A DNA stretch of 64,000 bases from Thalassobium sp. (GTDB lineage: Bacteria > Pseudomonadota > Gammaproteobacteria > Pseudomonadales > Oceanobacteraceae). The position numbers and the translations under genes are program-made. Location of the stretch: NCBI GenBank assembly GCA_002733205.1, contig NVUW01000001.1, forward strand, positions 1-64,000, in the 5' to 3' direction. Positions 36,792-44,814 of this stretch are shown here, piece by piece (positions within the stretch are counted from its first letter, which is position 1; the number at the start of each line of letters is the position of its first letter). The notes beneath the pieces were generated by a model that saw only the letters and a list, made by a program, of their open reading frames with translations, did not search any database and was not told the DNA's origin.

Positions 36792-37532
36792 ATGACTCCC
36801 GCAGCCATAAATTCTGCAATAAGCCCCACCAGCGTGCAGCCCGTCGCCATTGCCCACACGCCGTTTGCTGAAAAGTTCGCCATTCCGCGCCAGCCACAAC
36901 TGGCAACCGCTGCACGGGCAGTGATTGAACTGCTGCCGCCTTACAATCAGCCGGAAGCGCTGGTCGGGCTGGAACAGGTCAGCCATATCTGGCTGTTATT
37001 TCAGTTTCATCAGGCTCCGGCCGATGATCCTGCGGCCCCACGCCTGCGGGTACGGCCGCCGCGTCTTGGCGGCAACGAGAAACTGGGAGTGTTTGCCACA
37101 CGCAGCACTCACCGCCCCAATGGTATCGGTCAGTCGGTGGTTAAGCTGGAGAAAGTAGAAGGAACACGGCTGTGGGTATCCGGTGTCGACCTGCTCGACG
37201 GAACCCCAATCCTTGATATTAAACCCTACGTTCCCTATGCCGACAGCATTAGCGCGGCACACAACGGCATCGCCAGCGAAGCTCCGGCAACGGTCAGCGT
37301 CCGCTGGCAAGCAGAGGCGCGGGCTGCCGCACAACAACAGGGTCAAAGACTGGGAGAAGACGTGGTGGCACTGGTGGAACAGTGTCTGGCACAAGACCCC
37401 AAACCGGCCTACCAACAGCCTGATCCGGAGCGTCGATATGGTGTGCGTTTCTGGGATCTCAATGTGGTCTGGCACTACCCCAAGAGCGGTGGCATCTGCG
37501 TACTGGCGGTGGATGTTGACGGAGCAGAATAG
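36792..37532 (+). CDS. trmO: tRNA (N6-threonylcarbamoyladenosine37-N6)-methyltransferase TrmO
   Basis: 246 residues. The TrmO (YaeB/TsaA) fold is recognised by PVAIAHTPFAEKFAIPRQP at residues 14-32, VSHIWLLFQFH, RVRPPRLGG, the motif VFATRSTHRPNGIGQSVVKL, and ILDIKPYVPYADSI. A C-terminal extension of about 90 residues ends VWHYPKSGGICVLAVDV as in the E. coli protein. It uses SAM to methylate t6A37 in some tRNAs. It converges with the tpm gene, whose stop is 28 bases away. Confidence 0.93.
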   Translation: MTPAAINSAISPTSVQPVAIAHTPFAEKFAIPRQPQLATAARAVIELLPPYNQPEALVGLEQVSHIWLLFQFHQAPADDPAAPRLRVRPPRLGGNEKLGVFATRSTHRPNGIGQSVVKLEKVEGTRLWVSGVDLLDGTPILDIKPYVPYADSISAAHNGIASEAPATVSVRWQAEARAAAQQQGQRLGEDVVALVEQCLAQDPKPAYQQPDPERRYGVRFWDLNVVWHYPKSGGICVLAVDVDGAE

Positions 37533-37559
37533 CGTCCGCCACACCATCGCCACCTAAGG

Positions 37560-38234
37560 TCAGCGCAACAAGTACAGGCGCTGCTTAAAGGATGTCAGGC
37601 CACGGGCTTTAAAGCGCGGCTCCTGTTCGATCAGTTCGCGCTCTTCAACCAGTGTCAGCTCGAACAACGTTTGGTAATGCGCTTTTACCTCATCATCGCT
37701 GACGGCAAACGGCGGCCCATCCATCAGGCTCTGATCGTAATCCAGGGTAATCAGCATCTGCGCAGCACCGTGGCTGAGCGCATGCAGGTGTTGGCTGTAT
37801 TGCTGGCGCATGCTTTCCGGTAACGCCACCAGCGCGGCGCGATCGTACACCGCAGCAACATCGCCCCCCAGTTCCCGTTGCAGTTGCGCCCGGTTAACCG
37901 CGAAAAAATCACCGGCAATCAACAATACGCCATCACCGCGATACAGCACCTGCTCACCTTCACGGCTTTTTTCGATGGCAATATCCAGCTCCTGAGTCAG
38001 CTGGGCGGCCAGTTCGTCCAGCGCAATCTCACTGAGTTCAATGCCGACCACGCCATAACCGGCCTGGCGCAGCCAAAACAGGTCCAGCGTTTTTCCGCAC
38101 AGCGGCAACAGCACATTATTGCCTGCCGCCAGCTGCATATCCGGCCAGTATTTCAGCAGGACTTTATTCACTTCATCGAGGTGAAAACCAATCTCTTTTT
38201 TTGACCATTTGTCGTGCCAGAATTCGCTGTGCAT
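37560..38234 (-). CDS. tpm: Thiopurine S-methyltransferase family protein
   Basis: 224 residues from ATG 38234, where GAGG lies six bases upstream. A TTG at 38252 is a weaker alternative. The family opening FWHDKWSKKEIGFHLDEVN and the SAM-binding motif VLLPLCGKTLDLFWLRQAGY are clear, as are VVGIELSEIALDEL and VAAVYDRAALVALP. Bacterial TPMTs methylate thiol or metalloid substrates such as selenium and tellurium compounds. The gene is monocistronic. Confidence 0.9.
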   Translation of the reverse strand: MHSEFWHDKWSKKEIGFHLDEVNKVLLKYWPDMQLAAGNNVLLPLCGKTLDLFWLRQAGYGVVGIELSEIALDELAAQLTQELDIAIEKSREGEQVLYRGDGVLLIAGDFFAVNRAQLQRELGGDVAAVYDRAALVALPESMRQQYSQHLHALSHGAAQMLITLDYDQSLMDGPPFAVSDDEVKAHYQTLFELTLVEERELIEQEPRFKARGLTSFKQRLYLLR

Positions 38235-38341
38235 GGATACCTCATTTGCCAATCTCTACACGCCGATAATGCGGCGCAAAGGTTGGTTATAACCGATCAG
38301 ACATGCTTATTCCAATCCGACTCTGGTCGCCCTCTGCCGAC

Positions 38342-38701
38342 CTATTCCGCTGCTTTATCCGACCAGACGGCCAGCTCATTACCACCCGGCTCAGAAAAAT
38401 GAAAACGGCGGCCACCGGGAAAGCTGAACACGGCCTTGGTTATTTGCGCCCCCGCCGCTTCTACCCGTGCCAGACAGCTCTCCAGCTCCGCAGAATAAAG
38501 CACCAGCAATGCACCAACGGCTGCCGGGCCTTTGTCTTTATCAAAATAAAAACCACCATCCATACCCGCTTCGGCAGCAAAAAAAGCACAGTATTCCGGG
38601 CCATAGTCCTGAAACGTCCAGCCAAAAACCTGCTGAAAAAAGGTTTTAGTAGCATTCAGATCGCGGCTGGAGAATTCGACGTAATTTAATTTTTCCTGCA
38701 T
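38342..38701 (-). CDS. VOC (glyoxalase/bleomycin-resistance fold) protein
   Basis: 119 residues from ATG 38701, with AGGAAG upstream. The pattern LNYVEFSSRDLNATKTFFQQVFGWTFQDYG (split) and the closing FSFPGGRRFHFSEPGGNELAVWS is the vicinal-oxygen-chelate fold, in the subgroup of single-domain lactoylglutathione-lyase-like proteins. A metal-binding glutamate (E in GGNELAVW) is present. The substrate is unknown. No operon partner is visible. Confidence 0.85.
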   Translation of the reverse strand: MQEKLNYVEFSSRDLNATKTFFQQVFGWTFQDYGPEYCAFFAAEAGMDGGFYFDKDKGPAAVGALLVLYSAELESCLARVEAAGAQITKAVFSFPGGRRFHFSEPGGNELAVWSDKAAE

Positions 38702-38763
38702 ACATACTTCCTGTATCTGGCGGTGAATAAAGTGCATCACCATAGCCCGAATAACGGCCACAA

Positions 38764-38788
38764 AAAAGCCGGAAAACATCCGGCTTTT
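38764..38788. terminator. Terminator downstream of the PhnA-domain gene
   Basis: AAAAGCCGGA pairs with TCCGGCTTTT around AAACA, with six A on the left. It lies 20 bases past the stop of the PhnA-domain gene at 38809 and ahead of the VOC gene. Confidence 0.85.
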
Positions 38789-38808
38789 GAGACGATCAGT
38801 TTCGTAAC

Positions 38809-39378
38809 TCAGGCTTTTTTGGTGTACGCGCTGATAATCACAATCCGCGTACCGTTCACACGGCCTTCAATGTGTTCCGGGTTATCGGTCAGGCCGATAC
38901 CACGCACCATGGTGCCGCGCTTAGCGGTAAAGTTGGCGCCTTTAACATCCAGGTCTTTGATCAGAGTAACGTTATCGCCAGCCTGCAAAACCGCACCGTT
39001 GCTGTCGCGGGTTGGCTCACGGTCATCATCGGCTGATGCCGCACTGGTTTCGGCCCATTTACGGGTGTCTTCTTCCATATACATCACGTCCAGCAGATCC
39101 TGAGCCCATGGCTCGGCCGACAGGCGCTTCAGCATACGGTAAGCCAATACCTGCACCGCCGGTACCTGACTCCACATGCTGTCATTCAGGCAACGCCAGT
39201 GGTTAGCATCCGGCTCACCGCCTTCGACCTGTGCTTTACAGGTTGCACAAAGTACAACACCGCTGTCGACGGTCAGTTGACTGTGCGGAGGCACCAGAAA
39301 AGGGGAAAGATCATTGGCAGAAGTACACAGCTCGCATTGATTAGCCGCGCGCTGCAGCAGACTTTGTTCGATGGACAT
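38809..39378 (-). CDS. PhnA-domain zinc-ribbon protein
   Basis: 189 residues from ATG 39378, chosen for AAGGG eight bases upstream; readings from 39504 lack support. An N-terminal zinc ribbon has CELCTSANDL and VVLCATCKAQ. The C-terminal PhnA/YjdM domain contains DSNGAVLQAGDNVTLIKDLD, VKGANFTAKRGTMVRGIGLT and VNGTRIVIIS, an SH3-like barrel. Despite its name, PhnA (YjdM) is not needed for phosphonate breakdown in E. coli, and its role is uncertain. This version has an extra helical middle segment. Confidence 0.87.
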   Translation of the reverse strand: MSIEQSLLQRAANQCELCTSANDLSPFLVPPHSQLTVDSGVVLCATCKAQVEGGEPDANHWRCLNDSMWSQVPAVQVLAYRMLKRLSAEPWAQDLLDVMYMEEDTRKWAETSAASADDDREPTRDSNGAVLQAGDNVTLIKDLDVKGANFTAKRGTMVRGIGLTDNPEHIEGRVNGTRIVIISAYTKKA

Positions 39379-39520
39379 AAGCATTACCCTTAAATTAAGG
39401 CGGGCTATTATGCACAAAAACCCCCTTTTTGTCGCCTGTGTCAAAAACTGTAAAGCACGCTCAAAACGGCTGGTAAGGCTGTCGTAATACCTCCGCTTCC
39501 ACACAGCCCAGCCGGATACA

Positions 39521-39559
39521 AAAAAGCCTGAATACCGGTAACCGATATTCAGGCTTTTT
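39521..39559. terminator. Terminator downstream of the metal-dependent hydrolase gene
   Basis: AAAAAGCCTGAATA pairs perfectly with TATTCAGGCTTTTT. On the minus strand it follows the hydrolase stop (39596) by 37 bases and ends in a T run. Confidence 0.9.
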
Positions 39560-39595
39560 GACGGAATGCAGAAGCTGCCCCTTTCAGGATAAACC

Positions 39596-40441
39596 TCAGT
39601 TCATTTGCAGCGCGGCAACATCCGGGAAGCGTTCCTGCCAGCCGTCGATCAGTGCATGCTGGTCGATATCCCATGGATGAAAACCATCCTGAAAGAACAG
39701 ACGCATCGACTTCAAATTGTCACGCAGAATGCCTTTTTTGCCCCAGAAGAATTTGGTGGCTTCGACCCACTCGCGCAGGCTGGGGAAATGACGATCGGCT
39801 TTCAGCATCAGGAACTGGTAATACGCCAGACGCGAGAACAGGCCGATAATGGAAATAAACATCACCCGCTTGCGCAGCTTTTCGTTATTCACTTTCAGGC
39901 GGTAAATATCAAAGGCCACCGCCTTATGTTCAATTTCTTCCACCGCATGCCAGATCAGCATCTGGCGGATGGTCGGATCAACGTCGTCGAGAATTTCCGG
40001 GTTTTTCAGCAGAAATTCGGCCATCGATGCCGTGAAATGCTCCATCGCCACGGTCAGTGCCAGCTGGCGGCCACGGCCTAATTTCTTTTTCAGAAAACCA
40101 ATGCGCTTCTGCAAGCGGTTGGTAATTTCCTGCATGGGAAAGCCCATATCATGAATGGTGTTGTTCAGGCCCTCGTGGGAATGACCGTGATGGGCTTCCT
40201 GGCCGATAAAACCACGGATCTGCGCCAGCAGTACCGGGTCTTTGATTTCGTTCTGGTAATTACGCACCGAGTGAATAAAAAAACGTTCACCATCCGGAAA
40301 CAACGCCGACAGTGAATAAAAAAACGTGCTGACCAGCGAGTTATCTTTAAAGGTGTATTTGCGCATCGGGGCGGCCGTATCAAAGGCCATGCGCCGTGGT
40401 TTAATCTCTACCGACTGCGATTTATTGTTGTGCTCAGTCAT
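39596..40441 (-). CDS. PF10118-type metal-dependent hydrolase
   Basis: 281 residues from ATG 40441, with GGAG eight bases upstream. Metal-ligand-like motifs fit the family: GQEAHHGHSHEGLN and HAVEEIEHKAVAFDIY, with AMEHFTASMAEFLL between them, giving a four-helix, di-metal arrangement of E and H. Members are annotated as predicted metal-dependent hydrolases of unknown substrate. It is divergent from an ArgR-type AraC regulator, a pairing often seen in hydrocarbon- and steroid-degrading marine bacteria; control by that regulator is inferred. Confidence 0.85.
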   Translation of the reverse strand: MTEHNNKSQSVEIKPRRMAFDTAAPMRKYTFKDNSLVSTFFYSLSALFPDGERFFIHSVRNYQNEIKDPVLLAQIRGFIGQEAHHGHSHEGLNNTIHDMGFPMQEITNRLQKRIGFLKKKLGRGRQLALTVAMEHFTASMAEFLLKNPEILDDVDPTIRQMLIWHAVEEIEHKAVAFDIYRLKVNNEKLRKRVMFISIIGLFSRLAYYQFLMLKADRHFPSLREWVEATKFFWGKKGILRDNLKSMRLFFQDGFHPWDIDQHALIDGWQERFPDVAALQMN

Positions 40442-40610
40442 GGGGTTACTCCAGGGATAAATAACATTGCCACCTGCAGCCTGGGCCTTATAACGCAACG
40501 AATCGAGGGAGGCTGCAAGCAGGTTTTTACTGCGGTTTTGTGGCCAGATAAGACATACTGACATTGCAACTACTATGACATACTCCGTACCAGCGGCTCC
40601 GGTGATAAGC

Positions 40611-40628
40611 TTGCACTCTCCAGTGCAA
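40611..40628. promoter_or_regulatory. Inverted repeat between the hydrolase and AraC genes
   Basis: TTGCACT and AGTGCAA form a perfect 7-base inverted repeat around CTCC in the 270-base divergent region. It is a candidate operator for the AraC-type regulator or for another dimeric regulator. Confidence 0.4.
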
Positions 40629-40711
40629 AAAGCGCAAACACAGCATCAGCGGGGCGCAGTACACCGCCATAAGCAACAAGACAATAACAACCGACAGGCA
40701 TAGCACCAGGT

Positions 40712-41728
40712 ATGAAGACCACCGGCACCGGCGCTTACAGTATCTCCTCCGATTATCTGATTCTGCTGACCGAACTGGCCTTTGAGCGTGGCATTTCTGC
40801 CGCCGAACTGCTGATCGATTCTGGCCTGCCGGAACAGATTCTGTTCCAGCCGGGAGTCCCCGTTGGCCACGAATCCTGCCTGAACGTCATCGAGCGCTTC
40901 TGCAACCTGACCAACGACCTCGGCATTGCAGTGGAATACGGTAAACGCATGACACTGTCCAAGCATGGTGCTTTGGGCTACGCCGCGCAGTACAGTGCCA
41001 CCATGGGCGATGCGGCGTTAAAAGTGATGCGCTACGTTGAAACCCGCGCCCAGATTTTCGAAATCGCCCGCGCCAGCAGCGAACATCAGCGCCACCTGAC
41101 CATCACCCCGCGCTTTGATAATCCGGTCGCCGGGCCGTTTATCACTCTGGCGTTTCTCAGCAGCGTTGAAACCATCTGCCGCACCCTGGTCGGCAACTAC
41201 GGACGCGAAGCAGAAAGCTGCATTCATCTCACCTGTCCCGCCAGCCTCACCGGGCAAAACACCCTGCCCCATTGCAGCGTGATCGGTGATCAGCGCCATA
41301 ACAGCCTTACCTGGCCGGCCAGTGCTCTGGAGCATCCACTGCCCTTCTTTAACCCGGAACTGGAAACCCTGGCAGAGCAACAGCTGCAAACCGCGCTGAC
41401 CAGCCTGACGCAAAGCGGCTCGGTCAGCGGTAAAGTGCGGGAAATTCTGAATGACCGCCTGCAGGATATGCCGACCGTCGAGCATGTAGCCTCCATGCTG
41501 TGTATGTCAGCCGCTACCCTGAACCGTAAGCTGAAAGCCGACAGCAGCAGTTTTCAGCAGTTAAAAGACGATGTCCGCTACCGCCATGCTCAGCGCCTGC
41601 TGAAGCAGGAAGACCTGGCCATTGATCTGATCGCCGAACAATTGGGCTACAGCGATGCCAGTAACTTCGCCAAAGCCTTTAAAGCCTGGTCTGGTGTATC
41701 CCCCTCGCAATACCGCCAGAGCGCCTGA
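40712..41728 (+). CDS. AraC-family regulator (ArgR/OruR type with Arabinose_bd domain)
   Basis: 338 residues. An N-terminal sensor domain of the Arabinose_bd (PF12625) type (about 20-210) contains GALGYAAQYSATMGDAALKV, typical of OruR/ArgR-like regulators. The C-terminal AraC double helix-turn-helix is at about 240-338 (VEHVASMLCMSAATLNRKLK; DLIAEQLGYSDASNFAKAFK, WSGVSPSQYRQ). It is divergent from the metal-dependent hydrolase gene and probably controls it. Known relatives respond to fatty acid-, amino acid- or steroid-related ligands; this one is not assigned. Confidence 0.9.
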   Translation: MKTTGTGAYSISSDYLILLTELAFERGISAAELLIDSGLPEQILFQPGVPVGHESCLNVIERFCNLTNDLGIAVEYGKRMTLSKHGALGYAAQYSATMGDAALKVMRYVETRAQIFEIARASSEHQRHLTITPRFDNPVAGPFITLAFLSSVETICRTLVGNYGREAESCIHLTCPASLTGQNTLPHCSVIGDQRHNSLTWPASALEHPLPFFNPELETLAEQQLQTALTSLTQSGSVSGKVREILNDRLQDMPTVEHVASMLCMSAATLNRKLKADSSSFQQLKDDVRYRHAQRLLKQEDLAIDLIAEQLGYSDASNFAKAFKAWSGVSPSQYRQSA

Positions 41729-41862
41729 GCCAAACACTGACAAACAGTCTTAATAGCTAAAAAGGATCAATAACGAAATATTGATAAACTCTTTTAACTG
41801 GTCAGCGCCGTAGCTTTTCCGTATCTAAGGCCCCTTTCGCTCCGCAACGGCAGATATTCACT

Positions 41863-43353
41863 ATGCGCAAACCCCAAGGCCCGGCCAAAAATTCCGGCTC
41901 CACATTCGGAAAAAGCAAAAAACGTCCGGCCAAAAGCCATAGTTCACGCCCTCCGCAAAAACAAAGACAAAGCCAGAATCAAAACAACGGACGCCGCAGC
42001 ACGGGAGCCGGTAACGAAGCCCGAATTATTCAGCTCTGGTCACAATGGCAAGCACAGGCCGTTAAGCCGCCACTCGACCGCTGGTTGCGCGGCCAGCTGC
42101 GCGCCTCACGCCAGGCCGATGCCCCCGACAACACCCTGCCGCTGAGCGAAGCCATGTTCAGCGCCCTGCGCTTTCAGCAACTGGCCTGCGCGCTGGAAGA
42201 TATGCTCAATGGACGCAACGGCCTCAGCAGTGATGCCGTTCACTGCGACTGGCTGAGCTGGGATCAACAATGGCAGTCAGCCGCAGCCGATACCATGCAC
42301 CCCAGCGCGTTCTGGTACTGGATTCAACTGCGCAGCCTGCAGCCCTGGAATTTCGTGCGAATGGTGCGCCAGGACGAACAACGCGCCCACCTGTTCGCCA
42401 ATATCGAACATCAGGTTAAAGCCAATCCGTTATCACCACTCGCCCTGCTCTGGCATGGCGTGCGCCCGGCCTGGCAACCCCTGTTACAGCAGCGTGCAAC
42501 CCGCAGCCACTGGTCAGACAGCGACTTGCAACGTTTTCTGCAGATGCAGAATGGCTTCCCGCCGCTGTGGTTACGCATCAACGACCTGCGCCTGAGCGAA
42601 TTACCGGCCGACGCCCGCCCCTTAAAAGTTCTGCAGCAGCGCCTGCAGGAAGAAGGCGTCAGCGCCCAGCTACGTGACGACCACCTCTGCGCCAGCGGTG
42701 GCCGTGGCGTTAACAGCAGCGAGCTGTACCGCAGCGGCGTGATTGAAATTCAGGACCTGGCCAGCCAACACATTGCCGCCGCACTGAATGCCAAACCTGG
42801 CGACAAAATCTGGGATGCCTGCGCCGGAGCCGGTGGCAAAACGCTGGCGTTAGCCGGAAAGATGAACAACAAAGGCGCAGTGATCGCCACCGACCTGCAT
42901 CAGTACAAACTGGATGAATTAAAACGCCGCGCCAGCCGCGCCGGTGCGCGTAATGTGCGGACTTTTTTGTGGGATGCCGCAGCACCACTGCGACTGCCAC
43001 AGGAAATTGCCCGCCAACAGGGCTTCGACAAAGTACTGATCGACGCGCCCTGCAGCTCTGCCGGCACCTGGCGCCGTAACCCCGATGCCCGCTGGCGCTT
43101 TAACAGTGCCGACAGCAGCGAACTGCAACAGATTCAACTGAATATTCTGACCCAGGCCGCCCCGGCCGTGCGCCCCGACGGCATGCTGGTGTACGCCACC
43201 TGCAGCTGGCAGGTAAGCGAAAACGAAGACATCGTCAGCGCCTTCCTGCAGGCCAATCCGGCCTTCAGCCTGCAAAGCCAGCAGATGCTCGGCGCACCGG
43301 AAGATGACTGTGACTGCATGTTTGTAGCGGTGATGAAGAAGGCAGGCAGCTGA
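41863..43353 (+). CDS. RsmB/NOP-family RNA cytosine-5 methyltransferase
   Basis: 496 residues. A lysine/arginine-rich N-terminus (NSGSTFGKSKKRPAKSHSSR) suits RNA binding. The SAM domain (about 300-490) has DACAGAGGKTLALAGKMNNK, VLIDAPCSSAGTWRRNPDAR and VYATCSWQVSENE, giving the two active-site cysteines (PCSS and TCS) of m5C methyltransferases. It is close to RsmB in the catalytic half, but the N-terminal half does not read as a NusB-like domain, so the rRNA or tRNA target is open. Confidence 0.87.
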   Translation: MRKPQGPAKNSGSTFGKSKKRPAKSHSSRPPQKQRQSQNQNNGRRSTGAGNEARIIQLWSQWQAQAVKPPLDRWLRGQLRASRQADAPDNTLPLSEAMFSALRFQQLACALEDMLNGRNGLSSDAVHCDWLSWDQQWQSAAADTMHPSAFWYWIQLRSLQPWNFVRMVRQDEQRAHLFANIEHQVKANPLSPLALLWHGVRPAWQPLLQQRATRSHWSDSDLQRFLQMQNGFPPLWLRINDLRLSELPADARPLKVLQQRLQEEGVSAQLRDDHLCASGGRGVNSSELYRSGVIEIQDLASQHIAAALNAKPGDKIWDACAGAGGKTLALAGKMNNKGAVIATDLHQYKLDELKRRASRAGARNVRTFLWDAAAPLRLPQEIARQQGFDKVLIDAPCSSAGTWRRNPDARWRFNSADSSELQQIQLNILTQAAPAVRPDGMLVYATCSWQVSENEDIVSAFLQANPAFSLQSQQMLGAPEDDCDCMFVAVMKKAGS

Positions 43354-43363
43354 GCGGTTTTAT

Positions 43364-43391
43364 AGCCGGAGTGACAGGGGTTACTCCGGCT
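43364..43391. terminator. Hairpin after the RsmB-like gene
   Basis: AGCCGGAGT pairs with ACTCCGGCT across a 10-base loop, ten bases past the stop. There is no clear T run, so termination is only likely, not certain. Confidence 0.45.
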
Positions 43392-43481
43392 GCAGCTTAA
43401 TTGGTTACTGCGTTTCAGCCTGAAACGCCTTTCCGGGGCGCGTTAGCGTCACCCGGCCGAAGACCCTTGCTGCTGTTCTTA

Positions 43482-43784
43482 TTAACTGTTGCTCCACGAA
43501 GGTGCAACCAATGGACGATTTCGCAACGAAGTAAAAAACTGATCACGTATCTCTGGATCGTGAATATGGTCACACCAAGATATAAGATATCGAATTTCCT
43601 CAACAATAGACTCAGGCCGGTTATATCCATACGCCAATTTAGCCAACTCTGAAGCATAAAATTCAAGATCTTTAACTTGCTGACGGGTTGCCGACAGATC
43701 TTGCGATGCCAACTCATCCAATAATGCTCGCGCACTACAGGTAAGCTCAGTTACTTTTTTTTGAAAATCGGACTCGTTTTTCAT
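43482..43784 (-). CDS. Hypothetical protein of the AT-rich accessory block
   Basis: 100 residues, helical and acidic, with no signal peptide (VTELTCSARALLDELASQDL; SIVEEIRYLISWCDHIHDPE). I do not recognise the family. It is the last of several small minus-strand genes in a block that is visibly richer in A/T than its surroundings. A weak GAGCATG-type start region precedes it. GC-rich inverted repeats flank the gene on both sides (near 43436 and 43806). Confidence 0.6.
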   Translation of the reverse strand: MKNESDFQKKVTELTCSARALLDELASQDLSATRQQVKDLEFYASELAKLAYGYNRPESIVEEIRYLISWCDHIHDPEIRDQFFTSLRNRPLVAPSWSNS

Positions 43785-43862
43785 GCTCGGTCATAACCCT
43801 ATTCATGGGCGCAAGTTTACAAGCGCCCCACCGATAATTGCGCGGCGCATTGGTGCCGATGT

Positions 43863-44201
43863 TCATTCATTTGCGTGATTTTCTAAAACCTTACCCACGG
43901 CAACAATTCTTGAACCTTCACGTATGGCAAACTGCGCCCCAACTGGAAAATTATTATTTGCTGCTTTTTTAACATGATCAGCTAAAACTACCTTGCAAAG
44001 CCCTTGCTCCCCCGGCTCGATCTTTCCATCTTCGAAAATGTATGAGGCGAGCCAGTCAGTGCAGCTTACGCTATCAATATGCCAAAAAAACTGGCCACGA
44101 TACCCATCGGATATTGCGCTATTTCTACCGCACATTTCCGGCTTTATAGCCTCCACCATCGCAAGCAAATCAAAATCTTTCAAATCAGAATAATTTTTCA
44201 T
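43863..44201 (-). CDS. Small protein resembling EF-Tu domain III
   Basis: 112 residues. The C-terminal half, GEQGLCKVVLADHVKKAANN, then FPVGAQFAIREGSRIVAVGK and VLENHAN, has the strand pattern and FxxREGxxxVxxGxV motif of the third beta-barrel domain of EF-Tu (GTP_EFTU_D3). There is no GTPase domain. Standalone proteins of this kind are annotated only as EF-Tu C-terminal domain-related and have no known function. It is in the accessory block, four bases past the small 34-residue reading at 44205-44309. Confidence 0.65.
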   Translation of the reverse strand: MKNYSDLKDFDLLAMVEAIKPEMCGRNSAISDGYRGQFFWHIDSVSCTDWLASYIFEDGKIEPGEQGLCKVVLADHVKKAANNNFPVGAQFAIREGSRIVAVGKVLENHANE

Positions 44202-44204
44202 TTT

Positions 44205-44309
44205 TTACCATTGACTAATAAACCAAAAATCAGCGATTAAGCATAGAAACCCCAAGACTACCAAGGCCAAACCACTGGCGATTTTTATGAGGATACTATT
44301 TGGATTCAA
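44205..44309 (-). CDS. Possible 34-residue single-helix membrane protein
   Basis: A reading from TTG 44309 gives (M)NPNSILIKIASGLALVVL, then GFLCLIADFWFISQW and TAA, a plausible single transmembrane helix. It overlaps the end of the 115-residue membrane protein by 14 bases and ends four bases before the EF-Tu-like gene, filling the gap tightly. The start is not ATG and no strong ribosome binding site is seen, so it needs confirmation. Confidence 0.4.
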   Translation of the reverse strand: MNPNSILIKIASGLALVVLGFLCLIADFWFISQW

Positions 44310-44643
44310 TTGTATATACACCACCCGCACCACTCAAAAATGAGCCATTTGAAAGCATATATAAAAACGTAATTACACACACCACGAATACTGTTAAATT
44401 AATTATTATCGTTGCCTTATGAAACAACGGTAAAAATGCCAACAAGCCTGCACTTTTTGACTTTTGAATTAACGCAACAATACAGGGCGAAATTAGAATA
44501 AGCACAGCCCCAGCTTGGAAAATAAGACCAATATAATCCTCATAATAGTAAGGAAACCACGATTCGTAAAAAGCGTTAAAAGTAATAAAGTACGACATTA
44601 ACCCTAGCAAAAAAACCAATATACTTAAGACTGTTCTCTTCAT
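44296..44643 (-). CDS. Small membrane protein of unknown function
   Basis: 115 residues with three hydrophobic segments (about 5-25, FQAGAVLILISPCIVALI at 44-61, and TIIINLTVFVVCVITFLYML at 78-97) and an aromatic loop FYESWFPYYYEDY. No family is recognised. It belongs to the AT-rich minus-strand block; the gap of about 170 bases before it holds GC-rich inverted repeats. Confidence 0.6.
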   Translation of the reverse strand: MKRTVLSILVFLLGLMSYFITFNAFYESWFPYYYEDYIGLIFQAGAVLILISPCIVALIQKSKSAGLLAFLPLFHKATIIINLTVFVVCVITFLYMLSNGSFLSGAGGVYTIESK

Positions 44644-44679
44644 TTAGTTACCATATTTCTAATCGCATAAAGCCCAAAG

Positions 44680-44800
44680 CAGCGGCGCGAGTTAGCGCGC
44701 CCAGCCAACCTAACGCTGCAATAAAAGGCGAGCGAATCGAGTCCTGGTGAAGGCCACGCTTTTCTTTTGACCGTAATGATCTTGCCCCGAAAAAAGCGCT
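44680..44800. other. GC-rich inverted repeats in the accessory block, possible recombination site
   Basis: Within AT-rich surroundings, GGCGCG-AGTTAG-CGCGCC (about 44692-44709) forms a hairpin. Next to it, ACCTAACGCTGC and GAGCGAATCGAGTCC recall features of integron attC sites, with a GTTRRRY-like GTTAGGT on the minus strand. Related GC-rich hairpins sit at 43436-43455 and 43807-43828. An attC identity is not established because the expected long arms do not pair clearly. Confidence 0.25.
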
Positions 44801-44814
44801 TTATTAGTTGTGTT

